Shown here: one piece after another, positions 6,986 to 16,674 of the stretch | How positions within the stretch are numbered: the first letter of the stretch is position 1 | How the letters are laid out: every line of letters starts with the position of its first letter | From: Caldithrix sp. | GTDB taxonomy: Bacteria; KSB1; UBA2214; DYKH01 | Assembly: GCA_020722685.1 (NCBI GenBank) | Contig: DYKH01000026.1 | Span: 1 to 49,151, forward strand | Length of the DNA: 49,151 nt | Direction: 5' to 3' | Notes under the pieces: generated by a model | Database searches by the model: none | What the model was told of the DNA's origin: nothing | The model's input: only the letters and a program-made list of their open reading frames with translations | Position numbers and translations under genes: made by a program

Positions 6986-9640
6986 TTATCCTGCTGGGCA
7001 AACATTGAGAATATATACGGAGCCAAGTTGGATTCTGCGACCATCGGCGCGGACATTGCGAACATTGTACTTGCTGGAGCCAGCGTTATCATAAAACTGA
7101 TAGTCAGCTACCCTTACATTATGCGAAACGCTAGTAGCTTTGTAAAAATTTCTTGAATAATTTTCTATCGGCATTTCTTCCCCTAAAGATGCAACCCCGG
7201 AAAACAGGCACCCATAAGCCCATCCAATACCACTCCACCATAAACCCCATCCCTCTACAGCATAATATTTATCAATAATTGTTGTAACCGCTATTCCAGT
7301 TTCGTCATTAGCCTGCACAACACCAGAAGAGACAATATCCATTGGGACATAATCTATGTCACTGCCTATTCCTTCATCCAACTCCAATTCAAACCCGTCC
7401 ACATCCATTGGTTCTGGAGGATAAAATTTGTAGTATTCGTTTGATGATATCACCCGCACGCCGTTTTTTATAGCATATAAGTGCCAATGAGTACCAGCAT
7501 CTCCGAGCATCTGTCCGACCCCTGGTATTGATCCTCCATTCAGCGATAAATAAGTTCCGTAACCTCCAACACTGACATGCAGTTTGCATGGGAAGTATAT
7601 TCTTGCTATTCTGTCCTCGTCATCCCCTCGCAACTCGGATTTATCCCATGACAATGCGTAAACGTTGCTAGTTGTATTGCCGCACGTTGGATTTGGCGGC
7701 AACACAGGCGGAGTCACAGGCGGAAACCAAGTGTCAGTCGGGGGAAATAACGGAGGATGTGAATCGTATGGAGGATAATACGGTTCGTCTGAGTCAGCCG
7801 GCACGGGCGGGATTACTGTCACGCCGTCTCTGACTTCCGTTGGCACAATCTCAAAAGTTATGACAGGCTTCAAAGCGTCAGTTTGCACAAAGCGGATTCC
7901 GACTGGCACAAGCCTCACGCCTGACATACTAAATCCAAGCGGGTTGTCATCAGCCTCAATGTCTATTGTTGCGAACTGTCGCGGACATACATCAAACATC
8001 AAGACTTGGCCAGCTAATTCAATGTCTAGCATATCGAAGCGGCTTGTCAATTGCGCGAACCTTGCACCAGTAATGCGGTTACATTCAGCTTGATTTTCAA
8101 ACAGGTATCCATCTTCATTTGCTGGCGAGCCGTATGTATTTCCGATATTGCCCGGAGCCTTCGAGATAAGACCAATCGCAGTCGAACCGTCCCACTCCGA
8201 AACGCCTGACATTTCAAGGGACGAAACGTCACTGCGCCCAAGCAGTGTCAAATCCAAGCCTTCGATGTAATCAGCCTTTGTGATGTCCATAACCACTGGC
8301 ACGCTGTTCTGGTCGGTGGGACTGAGCAGGATCGCGGGGATTTCCACGAACAGTTGCCCAAGCGCGTTTACATGCGCTTCTGCCAGAATGGTGGCGAAGG
8401 CAATATCGCCAATCTGTCCCCACAGGTTATCCGCCGCGCTCAATACTGATTTTATGCGGATGTCGTTGCCGGTGAAGAAGCAATCACAGATTGCAACCAT
8501 CGTACTGCATTGATAAAGCATGTGGGCAAGAGCCTTGTCAACGGTCAACTCTTTTATCTCAGTCCAGTTTGTTGGTTCGGCTGAAACATCATCAACGCCA
8601 AACGGAAATGCGCGGATTTTTGACAGCCAGAACTCAGCGCCCTTGACTTCAAATTCAACGTATCCTTCCGTGGCATTCTCGAAGATGGTCTCTCCGTCAA
8701 TCCAGCCGACTGCAAGCACGTTCATAAATCCAGCCATCTTGCCCGCATTGTAGGCAATGCCATTGTATGACTGGTCAGAATACAAAACGCACATTGCCCT
8801 GTCGTAAACATCGGTCATGCTGTTCGTCTTTACCTTAAATGACCAGCCGTTTTGATAGGACAAGTCAAGCAACTCAAATTGTGGTTTTGTCGGATTTACG
8901 ATAACCCATCGAAAAGAGGTCGTACACCTGCCTTCATTGTCTGTCACTTTGCAAGACCAAAGGTATTCTTTGTTTGCTGTCGTTGGATAGACCCATGACG
9001 CGGTTCCTGTGCCGCTTGTCATGTCGCTTGTTGAAGTTGCGCCCGGAGCCGAATACAGATAGCTTGCGATTGTCGCGCCGTCATCATAGGTCGCGGATAG
9101 GGCGGGGGAGGGGGGTGTAAACGTGATGTCTCCTGTTGCCTGTTGAATGACTGATACGATGGGTCCGATGCGCGGAATCGGACCCGTATTCAAATACGAC
9201 CCAAATAACCTATCATAATCCATGTAGACATTCGAGCCAACTATCCTGACATCCTTCTGCCAAATTGTCATTGACTTTACAACAGTCAGATAATCTCCGT
9301 CCTCGAAGTTGATCCCGCTCACTTCGTTTATGCTCAGATCGCCGTCATCGTCATCTGGTACAGGCTTCCTAAGTCTGCACACGCCTTTTTCATATTGCCC
9401 GCTTGCCACGCCGCTGACATAGACTGTCATCCCTGCGAGTGTGTCAGTGGCAGTCCCATCGCCTGTGTCGTAAGGCAAAACAGCGACACCATCCAAAGAT
9501 GCAAGGTCGCCGTCAAGTCGCATGGTAAATACAACTTCCGGGCGCTGTAAATACATTTCAGCTTTCAGGAATTGATTGGCAGACCTGACTCGCGCCAAGT
9601 CCGCGCTGCTTAATGCGGAAACAGGAATGTTATTTGTCAT
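6986..9640 (-). CDS. Large tail-tip/baseplate structural protein (884 aa)
   Basis: The start at 9640 overlaps the upstream TGA (ATGA); an upstream in-frame ATG at 9694 would overlap by 58 bases. The opening MTNNIPVSALSSADLARVRS leads into a long beta-rich protein with an Ig/PKD-like module around residues 150-250 (WSCKVTDNEGRCTTSFRWV). A proline-rich linker follows near residue 640 (DEPYYPPYDSHPPLFPPTD) with a distinct C-terminal domain. Size, position after tape measure and a small tail protein, and modular beta content fit a tail-tip or central baseplate protein. No hydrolase motif seen. Confidence 0.6.
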   Translation of the reverse strand: MTNNIPVSALSSADLARVRSANQFLKAEMYLQRPEVVFTMRLDGDLASLDGVAVLPYDTGDGTATDTLAGMTVYVSGVASGQYEKGVCRLRKPVPDDDDGDLSINEVSGINFEDGDYLTVVKSMTIWQKDVRIVGSNVYMDYDRLFGSYLNTGPIPRIGPIVSVIQQATGDITFTPPSPALSATYDDGATIASYLYSAPGATSTSDMTSGTGTASWVYPTTANKEYLWSCKVTDNEGRCTTSFRWVIVNPTKPQFELLDLSYQNGWSFKVKTNSMTDVYDRAMCVLYSDQSYNGIAYNAGKMAGFMNVLAVGWIDGETIFENATEGYVEFEVKGAEFWLSKIRAFPFGVDDVSAEPTNWTEIKELTVDKALAHMLYQCSTMVAICDCFFTGNDIRIKSVLSAADNLWGQIGDIAFATILAEAHVNALGQLFVEIPAILLSPTDQNSVPVVMDITKADYIEGLDLTLLGRSDVSSLEMSGVSEWDGSTAIGLISKAPGNIGNTYGSPANEDGYLFENQAECNRITGARFAQLTSRFDMLDIELAGQVLMFDVCPRQFATIDIEADDNPLGFSMSGVRLVPVGIRFVQTDALKPVITFEIVPTEVRDGVTVIPPVPADSDEPYYPPYDSHPPLFPPTDTWFPPVTPPVLPPNPTCGNTTSNVYALSWDKSELRGDDEDRIARIYFPCKLHVSVGGYGTYLSLNGGSIPGVGQMLGDAGTHWHLYAIKNGVRVISSNEYYKFYPPEPMDVDGFELELDEGIGSDIDYVPMDIVSSGVVQANDETGIAVTTIIDKYYAVEGWGLWWSGIGWAYGCLFSGVASLGEEMPIENYSRNFYKATSVSHNVRVADYQFYDNAGSSKYNVRNVRADGRRIQLGSVYILNVCPAG

Positions 9641-10023
9641 GTTAGCGCCGTCGCACTTTTTATCTTGAAGGTGAGCGTAAAGCCCATTGAGCAATCATTT
9701 TCAAATCGTTCTTCGGGCATCCAGTAAACAAGCGTCCTTGCCTTTACCCAAACATTGCTATCACTCAGTGTCAGGATGTAGACATCCTCGGCGTAAATGC
9801 CTGAGCAGTATGTTCTAAAAAACGTGCGCCATGTGGGTTCGAGATATGAGTAATACCAGGTACAGATCGGCAAGCCTTCAAGCCTTACGCCTTTATTTGC
9901 AAGCGTCAAGACCCTCTCTGCGGGGCGGTACAAGTTCAAAGGGGCTTTCACGCCCGATTGAAACAGGTATGTAAAATCCGCGTCCGTGGAGGTCAATGAC
10001 ATCGCGTATTTGTATCTCATCAT
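9637..10023 (-). CDS. Minor tail / distal tail protein (128 aa)
   Basis: A small mixed alpha/beta protein between the tape measure gene and the tail-tip gene, overlapping both by four bases (ATGA at each end). In siphophages this slot holds the distal tail or tape-measure-adjacent minor tail protein. The sequence (YWMPEERFENDCSMGFTLTF) has the FxxxxxTLTF edge-strand pattern seen in such proteins, but I cannot name a family. The role is inferred from position. Confidence 0.55.
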   Translation of the reverse strand: MMRYKYAMSLTSTDADFTYLFQSGVKAPLNLYRPAERVLTLANKGVRLEGLPICTWYYSYLEPTWRTFFRTYCSGIYAEDVYILTLSDSNVWVKARTLVYWMPEERFENDCSMGFTLTFKIKSATALT

Positions 10024-12593
10024 GCACCTTTCATCGCCATATCCAGAATTGCAATCGTATCCTTGAAAATCGCGTCACGGCTTGCCTGCGAAACATCGGC
10101 ATCGAAGTGGCGGTGATCGTTCCACGTCACGCCTTTGCCGACTCCACTTCCGCCTGCGGCGGTCATCAATAATGCCTGTTGTGAAAGTCTGCCGCCAATC
10201 AAAGACTCCAGCGACTTTGTTGTCTGCTTGTTTACGACAAATTCCTCACCATGCACACGGTACAATCCGTTTGCCATGTATCCACCGGATGCTTTTGATC
10301 CTGAAATACCTGTGGACTTCTGGCTCACCAAACTTCTTTGAGAGTTCATAAAGTTGGCAGTGTCGGTCAGCATGACTCCGTAATACTGCCTGCGTAGCAT
10401 GGCTTCCGCGTTCAATGCGCCGCCAAGTTCCTTGATCTGACTCATCGCCGCCATTGCGCGTTCACGACGCTCAATGTCAAAGTTTATCTTCAAGTCGGCA
10501 AGGGCTTGCTGCCTGTTGCGCTCGATTTCAAGTTTTTGCTCCGCGTACTTTTCAGCTGCAACTTTCTTTTCTTCCTCTGCCTTTGCGCGGGCTTCGGCTA
10601 TGTCGCTTGCCGCTTTCGCCCTGGCTTCGGCTTGCTGGCGGCTGTATTCTTCGGCTCTGATACGCCGTTGCTCGTTGTAATTGCGCTGCGCTTCTTCAAT
10701 CTGCTGCTCGGTCTCGCGCTGCGCCTCGCGTAGCTGTTCCTGTGCGCTGTTTTCAACTTCGGTCTTGCGTTCTTCGTAAGCCTCATTTTCCTTGTAAATG
10801 GCGCGGGCGTCACGCTCATCTATCAAGTCCGAAAGGGTGCGGGCGTGATCCTTTTCGATTTCTTGAAGCTGCTTGTTTTTATCTTCTTCGATCTTGCGTG
10901 CATTCTCCGCGCCATCGGCTGTAATCTCTGCGCGTTGGTTCTGGTATTCACGCTCGGCTTCGAGATTTTCACGTTGGAAGTCCGCCGCAAGTTTCGATAA
11001 GGTATCCCGCAGGCTTGCGCGGATTTTACCAATGCTTTCTTCCAGCTTTTCGGGGATTTCGCCAATTGCCTTTTTGTAATCCCGTCCGGCATCATCAAAT
11101 GACTTCTGCGCGTCACGGTTTATGTTTGACACATCATCCGCATACTCACGCAAGGCTTTTGCTTCATCTTCCGCCAGGCCGTTCAAGACCTTCATGGCTT
11201 CGGCTTCGGACTCCATGCTGGAGCCAAGATCGTCGAGTCCGCCTGTCGCTGCTTTAGCTCCATCCACAACCGACTGCCAGGCTGAATCACCTTCTTTGAT
11301 CGCGCCGAATATGCGTCCGATATTGTAGGTGAATACAAGCGTTTTTCTTTTCGCTTCCGCTTCATCCATTCCGCCAGCGACGGCGAGTTTTTCCATGCCT
11401 TGCCCGGCAAGATTAGCTCCGCCCGCTGCCACCGATCCGAAGCGCGGCAAGCCCAATTTCGGGGCGAGTTTTGCTATCAGGTCATAGATAATGGCTCCCA
11501 AAACCGCGCCAGCGGCTATGACCGCCAAGACAGTCGCAACCGTGGATGCTATGGATGTAGCGCCTACAAGACTGCCAGTCATGCCGACCTTTGATAATGT
11601 TCCCCCGATGCCAGTAAGTTGCTTAAGTGTGTTCGCGGCATTCATCAGGTTTGCCGCAAAGATAATTCCTTTCGATACCGCCATGCCAAGAGCGCCGACC
11701 ACGGCAAGAGCGCCGCCGACATTCAACGCGGCTTTTACTAAGTCTGGATTTTCTTCGACAAACTTCGATGTCTTTTCAGCAAGTTCAGCGGCTTTCTCCA
11801 ATAGGGGGAGGAATGCCGTCATCGCAGTGTCCCCGATGCGCTGATAGGATCGCTGGATTATATCCTGCGCTCTCAGCCAGCGTTTTGTCGTCTCGTCAAC
11901 TTCGCCGCCCGCTTCTTTGATCCGCTGTGCTTCCTTGTTCGCGGACAGATAGATTGCGCCGACAATCGCGGAGCCAGCAAGGAACATCCCCTGCGAGATT
12001 TGCCCGATTGAGGCTCCCAACCGTCTCAGGTCTTGTATTTTGGCTTCGGTCTTTGCGAGTTCTCTGTTGTATGCTTCGAGTTTCTTTTGAGCGTCAAGGG
12101 TTGTGCGTGCGGCGTTTTGCTGTTCCTGTGACAGCTTTTTGAATTCACGCGGCGTAACCCCTGCCGCCTTCGCCAGTTCATTCAGTTCCTTTGTTTCTTT
12201 TTTGATTACATCCGCAGTGTCGAGTCGTTCGCCGCGTAGGGATGCGAGTTGCTTTTCTTCCTCGGCAAGCTTGTCGGTGTAATGCTTAACGCCCGCCTCT
12301 GCGGTCTTTACGTATTTTTCAAGATAGGTCTTTGACGGGTTAGCTTCAAGTTTCTTTTTTGCCTTTTCAAGATTGGACGAATATGCCTCCAGTCCGTTCT
12401 TTGCCGCGTCAGTCTTCTTTTGCTGTTCTTTGATTGCGGCGGATAATTCCTTTTCCTTCGCCGTCAATTCAGAGATACTTTTGCCAGTCTTTTCCACCGT
12501 ATCAGCGACTTCACTTAAACCCTTTTTGGTCTCGTTTTTCGAGACCTTATCAAGAATCAGTTTTAGTAAAAGTCCGATGTTTTGGTCGCTCAT
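10020..12593 (-). CDS. Tail tape measure protein (857 aa)
   Basis: Long and strongly helical: the N-terminal half (residues 15-210) is Lys/Glu/Ala heptads. Residues about 285-385 are hydrophobic and small-residue rich (ALAVVGALGMAVSKG, VATVLAVIAAGAVLGAII), the membrane-interacting segment expected of a tape measure. Residues 490-740 are an almost continuous charged coiled coil (REYQNQRAEITADG, EARAKAASDIAEARAKAE). It follows the frameshifted chaperone pair and precedes tail-tip genes. Its 857 residues predict a tail of roughly 130 nm at about 0.15 nm per residue. Confidence 0.85.
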   Translation of the reverse strand: MSDQNIGLLLKLILDKVSKNETKKGLSEVADTVEKTGKSISELTAKEKELSAAIKEQQKKTDAAKNGLEAYSSNLEKAKKKLEANPSKTYLEKYVKTAEAGVKHYTDKLAEEEKQLASLRGERLDTADVIKKETKELNELAKAAGVTPREFKKLSQEQQNAARTTLDAQKKLEAYNRELAKTEAKIQDLRRLGASIGQISQGMFLAGSAIVGAIYLSANKEAQRIKEAGGEVDETTKRWLRAQDIIQRSYQRIGDTAMTAFLPLLEKAAELAEKTSKFVEENPDLVKAALNVGGALAVVGALGMAVSKGIIFAANLMNAANTLKQLTGIGGTLSKVGMTGSLVGATSIASTVATVLAVIAAGAVLGAIIYDLIAKLAPKLGLPRFGSVAAGGANLAGQGMEKLAVAGGMDEAEAKRKTLVFTYNIGRIFGAIKEGDSAWQSVVDGAKAATGGLDDLGSSMESEAEAMKVLNGLAEDEAKALREYADDVSNINRDAQKSFDDAGRDYKKAIGEIPEKLEESIGKIRASLRDTLSKLAADFQRENLEAEREYQNQRAEITADGAENARKIEEDKNKQLQEIEKDHARTLSDLIDERDARAIYKENEAYEERKTEVENSAQEQLREAQRETEQQIEEAQRNYNEQRRIRAEEYSRQQAEARAKAASDIAEARAKAEEEKKVAAEKYAEQKLEIERNRQQALADLKINFDIERRERAMAAMSQIKELGGALNAEAMLRRQYYGVMLTDTANFMNSQRSLVSQKSTGISGSKASGGYMANGLYRVHGEEFVVNKQTTKSLESLIGGRLSQQALLMTAAGGSGVGKGVTWNDHRHFDADVSQASRDAIFKDTIAILDMAMKGA

Positions 12594-12598
12594 GGGTT

Positions 12599-13272
12599 TT
12601 ATTTATCCTGTGATCGCCATTGTGAAAATAATTGCTGTACCATTTTCTCGAAGATGGAATCAATCTCCAAGATGTCATTCATAAGTTGATCAGGCTGGTC
12701 TAAAAACCCGCCCTGGTACGGGAGGTGCTTTCCATTCAGGGCGCGGTACTCTGCCCAATGAGGAAACGCCTTGTCAAAATCAGCCTTCGAGATATTGAAA
12801 ATCTCAGGCAGTGAGTGTGACGGGTTCTTTTCAGGGAGCAGTCCTATCAGGACTTTTTGGATTTCAAAGGCTTCGGCTTTTTTTTTGAAAGTTCCTGCTC
12901 GGATAGGTATTTGTCGAGTCGTTCTTCCTGCACGTCCAGCAAGCCGAATAACCTCGGACTCATTTTGCGGGCTTCCTTCGTCCATGCTTCAATATCTTCA
13001 TTCTTCATCCAAAGGAAGTCGTCGGGAGTCTGTGGAATATCGCCGTCAGAGCATGACACAAGCGGGATGTACAAAGTGAAAAGTACATTCTTTGTATCTT
13101 TATCAATGCCTGCATCCTGCTCGATCTGCACAGTCAACTCGCCAAACTTGCGGGAGTCGTGACCCGTTGTTTCGTGTACGATGATATTTCTCCCCGAAAA
13201 ACTTAAATCCCTGTACAGAATGCTATGGGATTTAAGTTTTTCGAGGATAGCCTTTTTATCAGATGGATTCAT
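12599..13272 (-). CDS. Tail assembly chaperone pair made by programmed -1 frameshift (141 aa short form; about 224 aa fused form)
   Basis: The zero-frame protein runs from ATG 13272 to 12847 and ends in a Lys-rich tail (KKKPKPLKSKKS). A second frame in the -1 phase runs to 12599. At 12886-12878 (minus strand) nine consecutive A residues allow slippage. Zero frame reads TCA AAA AAA AAG; the shifted frame continues AAA GCC GAA GCC (KAEAFEIQKVLIG). Arrangement, size and position immediately before the tape measure gene are those of the gpG/gpGT chaperones of lambda-like phages. The downstream frame has no good independent start. Confidence 0.8.
12878..12886 (-). promoter_or_regulatory. Slippery A9 run for -1 ribosomal frameshifting
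   Basis: Nine T residues on the plus strand, so A9 in the mRNA, spanning the last shared codons of the two chaperone frames. The heptamer A AAA AAA is a standard -1 shift site. No obvious downstream pseudoknot was identified. Confidence 0.75.
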
Positions 13273-13281
13273 GGCTTTGGC

Positions 13282-14139
13282 TTATCTGTGCTGATAGACG
13301 ATCTGAATTTCGACTCCAACTCCGGGCGCGGCGTTAAATGTGACTCCGTCTGTTGCCACGGTGTAATTGGCGGCAGGCACTTCGGTCAGGGCTTCGTCGG
13401 TCTGCGAGCCTGAGAACACGGCGATATTGGTTGTGCTGATTGCCCGGCGCGATGCGGGGAAAAGGAATTTAACCTGTGCGGCGGCGGCGATAAACGCAGC
13501 GATGCGGTTCGGGTAATCCGAGAAACCAGACCATACGCCAGCCTCAAACGCGCCGGTGTCCGAAACGCCTGAGAGCGGATCGTAGATGTCGGCAAACGGG
13601 GCAAGGGCTTCGCCGTGCAGGTGGTATTCAATCGCATTCGGGGCAAGGTCGAAAACCAGGTCAATCGGATTCTCACCAGCGCCAGCGATGCGCGGGACTG
13701 CTTTCGTGGAAGGTATGATGTGGAAATGAACGCCCTGTTTCTTTATGCGTCCTGACACCGCAGACTGCCACAAGATCAAGCCAACATTCGGCTCTTTGCC
13801 GCTGTTATCGGTAAGATGCGGGAGCATCACCAGCCCGGCAGTCTCTTTGATAGTCAAGCCAGTCAGCGCGGCGATCATGTCCAAGTCCTCAGACCCTACA
13901 CTCAGTTCGCCCGTGGCAGGTTCCTGTGATGGGAAGATTTGAGTCGCCAACAGGCGGTCATTACCGATGTGGGGGATGCGGCGCGGGGCGGGCAGTGTCA
14001 GGGTGTAGACCTTTGTTGCATGGACTTCCAAGCCAGCGTACACGAGTCCGCCTGCGGCAGCCTTCGGGCGTCCCATTGCGTTTAGTTCATACACAACGGC
14101 TTTTTGTAAGCCGCTATACATATAGACATTTTCAGTCAT
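13282..14139 (-). CDS. Major tail (tube) protein (285 aa)
   Basis: The gene sits between tail-completion genes and the chaperone pair, the usual slot of the tail tube protein. The sequence is beta-rich and glycine/alanine rich. It opens MTENVYMYSGLQKAVVYELN and has a middle region (GELSVGSEDLDMIAALTGL) like the strand-turn-helix of tube proteins. A C-terminal segment (NYTVATDGVTFNAAPGVGVE) resembles a small Ig-like appended domain. The spacer to the next gene is 9 bases. Confidence 0.7.
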   Translation of the reverse strand: MTENVYMYSGLQKAVVYELNAMGRPKAAAGGLVYAGLEVHATKVYTLTLPAPRRIPHIGNDRLLATQIFPSQEPATGELSVGSEDLDMIAALTGLTIKETAGLVMLPHLTDNSGKEPNVGLILWQSAVSGRIKKQGVHFHIIPSTKAVPRIAGAGENPIDLVFDLAPNAIEYHLHGEALAPFADIYDPLSGVSDTGAFEAGVWSGFSDYPNRIAAFIAAAAQVKFLFPASRRAISTTNIAVFSGSQTDEALTEVPAANYTVATDGVTFNAAPGVGVEIQIVYQHR

Positions 14140-14140
14140 A

Positions 14141-14626
14141 TCATGACTCCTTGTTTATAGTTTGCGTCACGATAAGAGTCGTGACCTGCGCGATGTGTGA
14201 AACAACGTCTGAATTCGGATCGCGGTTAAGAGGGATGTAACGCGGGCGGTCTGCGGTGTTGAATGAAGTAACCTTGATTCCAGCCGTCCGATTAAGCAGG
14301 CGTCCTTCGTAGGACAAGACAAACAGGTTGAAAACCTTCGAGCGAAACGCCTTGAAGTCTGCCCATGCCTGCCCTTCGTTGGTTCGCCAACGGACAAGCA
14401 GGTCTATCAGGATTTCCCACTGCACGGTAACTACGTCTGTGCCGTCGAATACCTGGGGAAATGCGCCGGGGTAGGTAATAGCAAAGCAGTCAAAGCCTTT
14501 ATCAAGATAAATGTCATTCGACTTCGTAACCTGCTTATTCGAGTCCTTCCAGTCAAAAGAGGACTCGCCTTTCAGCAGGGCAATCGCGGCGGATTCGCAA
14601 ACGTCAAAGTAATCGTCTGTAATCAT
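14141..14626 (-). CDS. Tail terminator / tail completion protein (161 aa)
   Basis: Called mainly from gene order: a small protein between an HK97-gp10-like protein and the tail tube, with a one-base spacer to the latter and a four-base overlap with the former. Visible features include an N-terminal helix, a beta segment (VVTVQWEILIDLLVRW) and the helix WADFKAFRSKVFNLF, consistent with the alpha/beta fold of tail terminators. No motif decides it. Confidence 0.55.
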   Translation of the reverse strand: MITDDYFDVCESAAIALLKGESSFDWKDSNKQVTKSNDIYLDKGFDCFAITYPGAFPQVFDGTDVVTVQWEILIDLLVRWRTNEGQAWADFKAFRSKVFNLFVLSYEGRLLNRTAGIKVTSFNTADRPRYIPLNRDPNSDVVSHIAQVTTLIVTQTINKES

Positions 14627-15087
14627 CTTGTCTCGAAGCCTTGCTCTTGGATGGATGCAATCACGCGGGCGCGGAGCGTTTCAGGAAGTTTCTTAAGCAC
14701 GGACTCAACGGTGACATGAAAGAGTTTCCAGCGTCCCTTGTGGATGCGGGACTGTTGCTGTCCGCTGATGTACATGATGTGGGAAAGAGGGTTGGATGTT
14801 TCAGCGCCGTCCTGGGTGCGGATCGCCTTCCATGCGCCGACTGCCTGCCCGGTGCGTTTGGTTGGAATGCCGCGCCCGAATCCGTCTGTCGCAAAAAAGG
14901 CGCGTCTTTGTTTCTCGGAGTCCCATTGGATCGGATAGGTTACGGGTCTGCCTTCCTCTTTCATTTCGTCGCGGATATTTTGAGCCGTAACGTAGAGGGT
15001 CATCATGGCGGTTTTTTCAATCCTACCCATAACTCCGATAAGCGCGGTTTGTACCGCCTTTTTGCCACTAAGGATGATATTGAACAT
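14623..15087 (-). CDS. HK97 gp10-like head-tail joining protein (154 aa)
   Basis: The sequence matches the HK97 gp10 family in style. An N-terminal helix (KKAVQTALIGVMGRIEK) is followed by PVTYPIQWDSEKQRRAFFAT and a conserved HIMYISGQQQSRIHKGRWK stretch, then a C-terminal helix. The ATG at 15087 overlaps the upstream stop as TGATG; a GTG at 15090 is a possible alternative. Such proteins help join the tail to the connector. Confidence 0.65.
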   Translation of the reverse strand: MFNIILSGKKAVQTALIGVMGRIEKTAMMTLYVTAQNIRDEMKEEGRPVTYPIQWDSEKQRRAFFATDGFGRGIPTKRTGQAVGAWKAIRTQDGAETSNPLSHIMYISGQQQSRIHKGRWKLFHVTVESVLKKLPETLRARVIASIQEQGFETR

Positions 15088-15533
15088 CACAATACCTCAA
15101 AGGTCGCGTCATTCCGCGCCGGATAATCGCGCTTGGATAATCCCAATTTCACGAAGCCGATGGATCGCCGCGCCACCCAATCACTGATTTCCTTGTCAAT
15201 GGTCAGATACGGGGAAAGCCCGGACTCAATCACCTGCTTGGCGTAGAAGCGCCCGGAGCCGTGCGAGTAATCCGCAAGGTCTTTGACAATCCCTTCAACC
15301 AGCATTGAAATGTCGCTGATGATGGACTGCGGGGCGGTGACGGGAGTCTCGAAGCCTTCATCCGCAAGGCGGTTATCAACGGTATCCGAAACACGCTTCA
15401 GCCAGTCAGTTACCTGGGCGAGAGTCGGGTCTGTTGGCTTGACGTAAATATCATAGAGATCAACGTCAAGAAATTCGCCGTTGTCAGTCCATTGAGCGGA
15501 TAGCGCAGCAACGCCAGTTGGATCACCGTACAT
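15087..15533 (-). CDS. Head-tail connector / adaptor protein (148 aa)
   Basis: A small helical protein directly after the capsid gene. The central helix (ISDISMLVEGIVKDLADYSH) and the DWVARRSIGFVKLGLSKRDY C-terminus are compatible with gp6/gp16-like connector proteins. The role is inferred from gene order (capsid, connector, gp10-like, tail terminator, tube). A 64-base spacer containing a hairpin separates it from the capsid gene. Confidence 0.5.
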   Translation of the reverse strand: MYGDPTGVAALSAQWTDNGEFLDVDLYDIYVKPTDPTLAQVTDWLKRVSDTVDNRLADEGFETPVTAPQSIISDISMLVEGIVKDLADYSHGSGRFYAKQVIESGLSPYLTIDKEISDWVARRSIGFVKLGLSKRDYPARNDATFEVL

Positions 15534-15549
15534 TCGGGGGGTATCCTTT

Positions 15550-15578
15550 GGCGGGCAAGTTGTTTACGCCTGCCCGCC
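15550..15578 (-). terminator. Stem-loop after the capsid gene
   Basis: GGCGGGCA and TGCCCGCC form an 8-bp GC-rich stem with a 13-base loop, directly downstream of the capsid stop. There is no T-tract. Such structures often partially terminate or stabilise the capsid message so that capsid protein is made in excess. Confidence 0.45.
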
Positions 15579-15597
15579 AGTAAGAAGGAGAGAAACT

Positions 15598-16674
15598 TTA
15601 GCAGCCTGTGACGTGGCAAACGCCGCACACGCTGTTCGCATCATGCTTGACGCGGATGGTCAGGGCGGTGAAGACGCGGAAGTCGATCATGAATCCGCCG
15701 AGTCCTTCCCACTGAACCGGGATTGTGTCTTGCGCGATGGCAATATCCGCAACGTCGGTTGACGCCTGGAATACAACCATCTCGCCGTCGGTCAGTTTGT
15801 GCGCCTGGTTGATAAACGACACTTCGGGCAGTTGCCCCAGCGCGGTTGTGCGCTCGGACACAGCGGTGCCGCTCACGAGTGAGTTGGTTTGCGCGTACTG
15901 GTTGGTCGCCACATAAACGCCGTAGGGACCGTAATATCCGAGTTCACGCAGGAAGGCAATCGCGCCGTTGAGGGTCTTGTAGAAGTTGCCGCCGGTGCCG
16001 AAGTCGCCGCCGCCGCAGTCTGCAGAGGTTTTTTGCAACCGCTGGGGCTTGGTGGTAAGCCCGTGGATGGGACCGTTATTGCCCAGTTGAGTCGCGTGAC
16101 CGTTGAAGATGATGTCATCGATCTTATCCTGAACCATGCGGGTGGCAACACGCGCCTGGGTGGTGTCCAGCGATTCGCCGCCGCCGCGCCGTGAGGCTTC
16201 GATGTGGCGCATGGGCAACTGGAAGTCTTTGTAGATCAGCGGGACGGGGATCATCTGCGGGGTGAACGGGGTGCGATCCTGTTCGCCGCGGACAATGCCT
16301 TCCATCGAGACGTTCGCTTCGGTCATGTCGCCCAACTGCTCGTAGGTGGACACGATCACGCCCAGCCCATCGAGAGGCATGGTCAAGCCGAGCCGCAGGA
16401 AGTCATTAAGCGCCACATTCGGGGCGCGTACCACGTCGAGGACGGCGCGGTCAATCTGCTCCCATTCGTACTTGCGAAGCAGGGCGTTCTGGACGGGTAC
16501 CTGCCGCATGACGGGCTGGCGGTGGATTTGCCCGTTTTTCAAGACAACATCCTTCCATTCGCCAGTGCGGACGGATGTAACGGGAGCGCCGCGCTTATTC
16601 AGGTACGGGCGCAGGGCGTTGAGTTCGAGTTTTCCGCCGGCGGCGGTCATCGCTTGGGTGAAAATCTGGTTCAT
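15598..16674 (-). CDS. Major capsid protein, HK97 fold (encapsulin-like subgroup) (358 aa)
   Basis: It lies between the decoration protein and the connector genes. The sequence resembles the encapsulin/linocin-like branch of HK97 capsid proteins: MTEANVSMEGIVRGEQDRT leads to an E-loop-like region, VPVPLIYKDFQLPMRHIEAS follows, and ATRMVQDKIDDIIFNG is the typical spine helix. The A-domain is in the C-terminal 130 residues. AAGGAGG-type purines precede the ATG. The Cys-rich end (SVCGVCHVTGC) is unusual and could allow disulfides or metal binding. Confidence 0.75.
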   Translation of the reverse strand: MNQIFTQAMTAAGGKLELNALRPYLNKRGAPVTSVRTGEWKDVVLKNGQIHRQPVMRQVPVQNALLRKYEWEQIDRAVLDVVRAPNVALNDFLRLGLTMPLDGLGVIVSTYEQLGDMTEANVSMEGIVRGEQDRTPFTPQMIPVPLIYKDFQLPMRHIEASRRGGGESLDTTQARVATRMVQDKIDDIIFNGHATQLGNNGPIHGLTTKPQRLQKTSADCGGGDFGTGGNFYKTLNGAIAFLRELGYYGPYGVYVATNQYAQTNSLVSGTAVSERTTALGQLPEVSFINQAHKLTDGEMVVFQASTDVADIAIAQDTIPVQWEGLGGFMIDFRVFTALTIRVKHDANSVCGVCHVTGC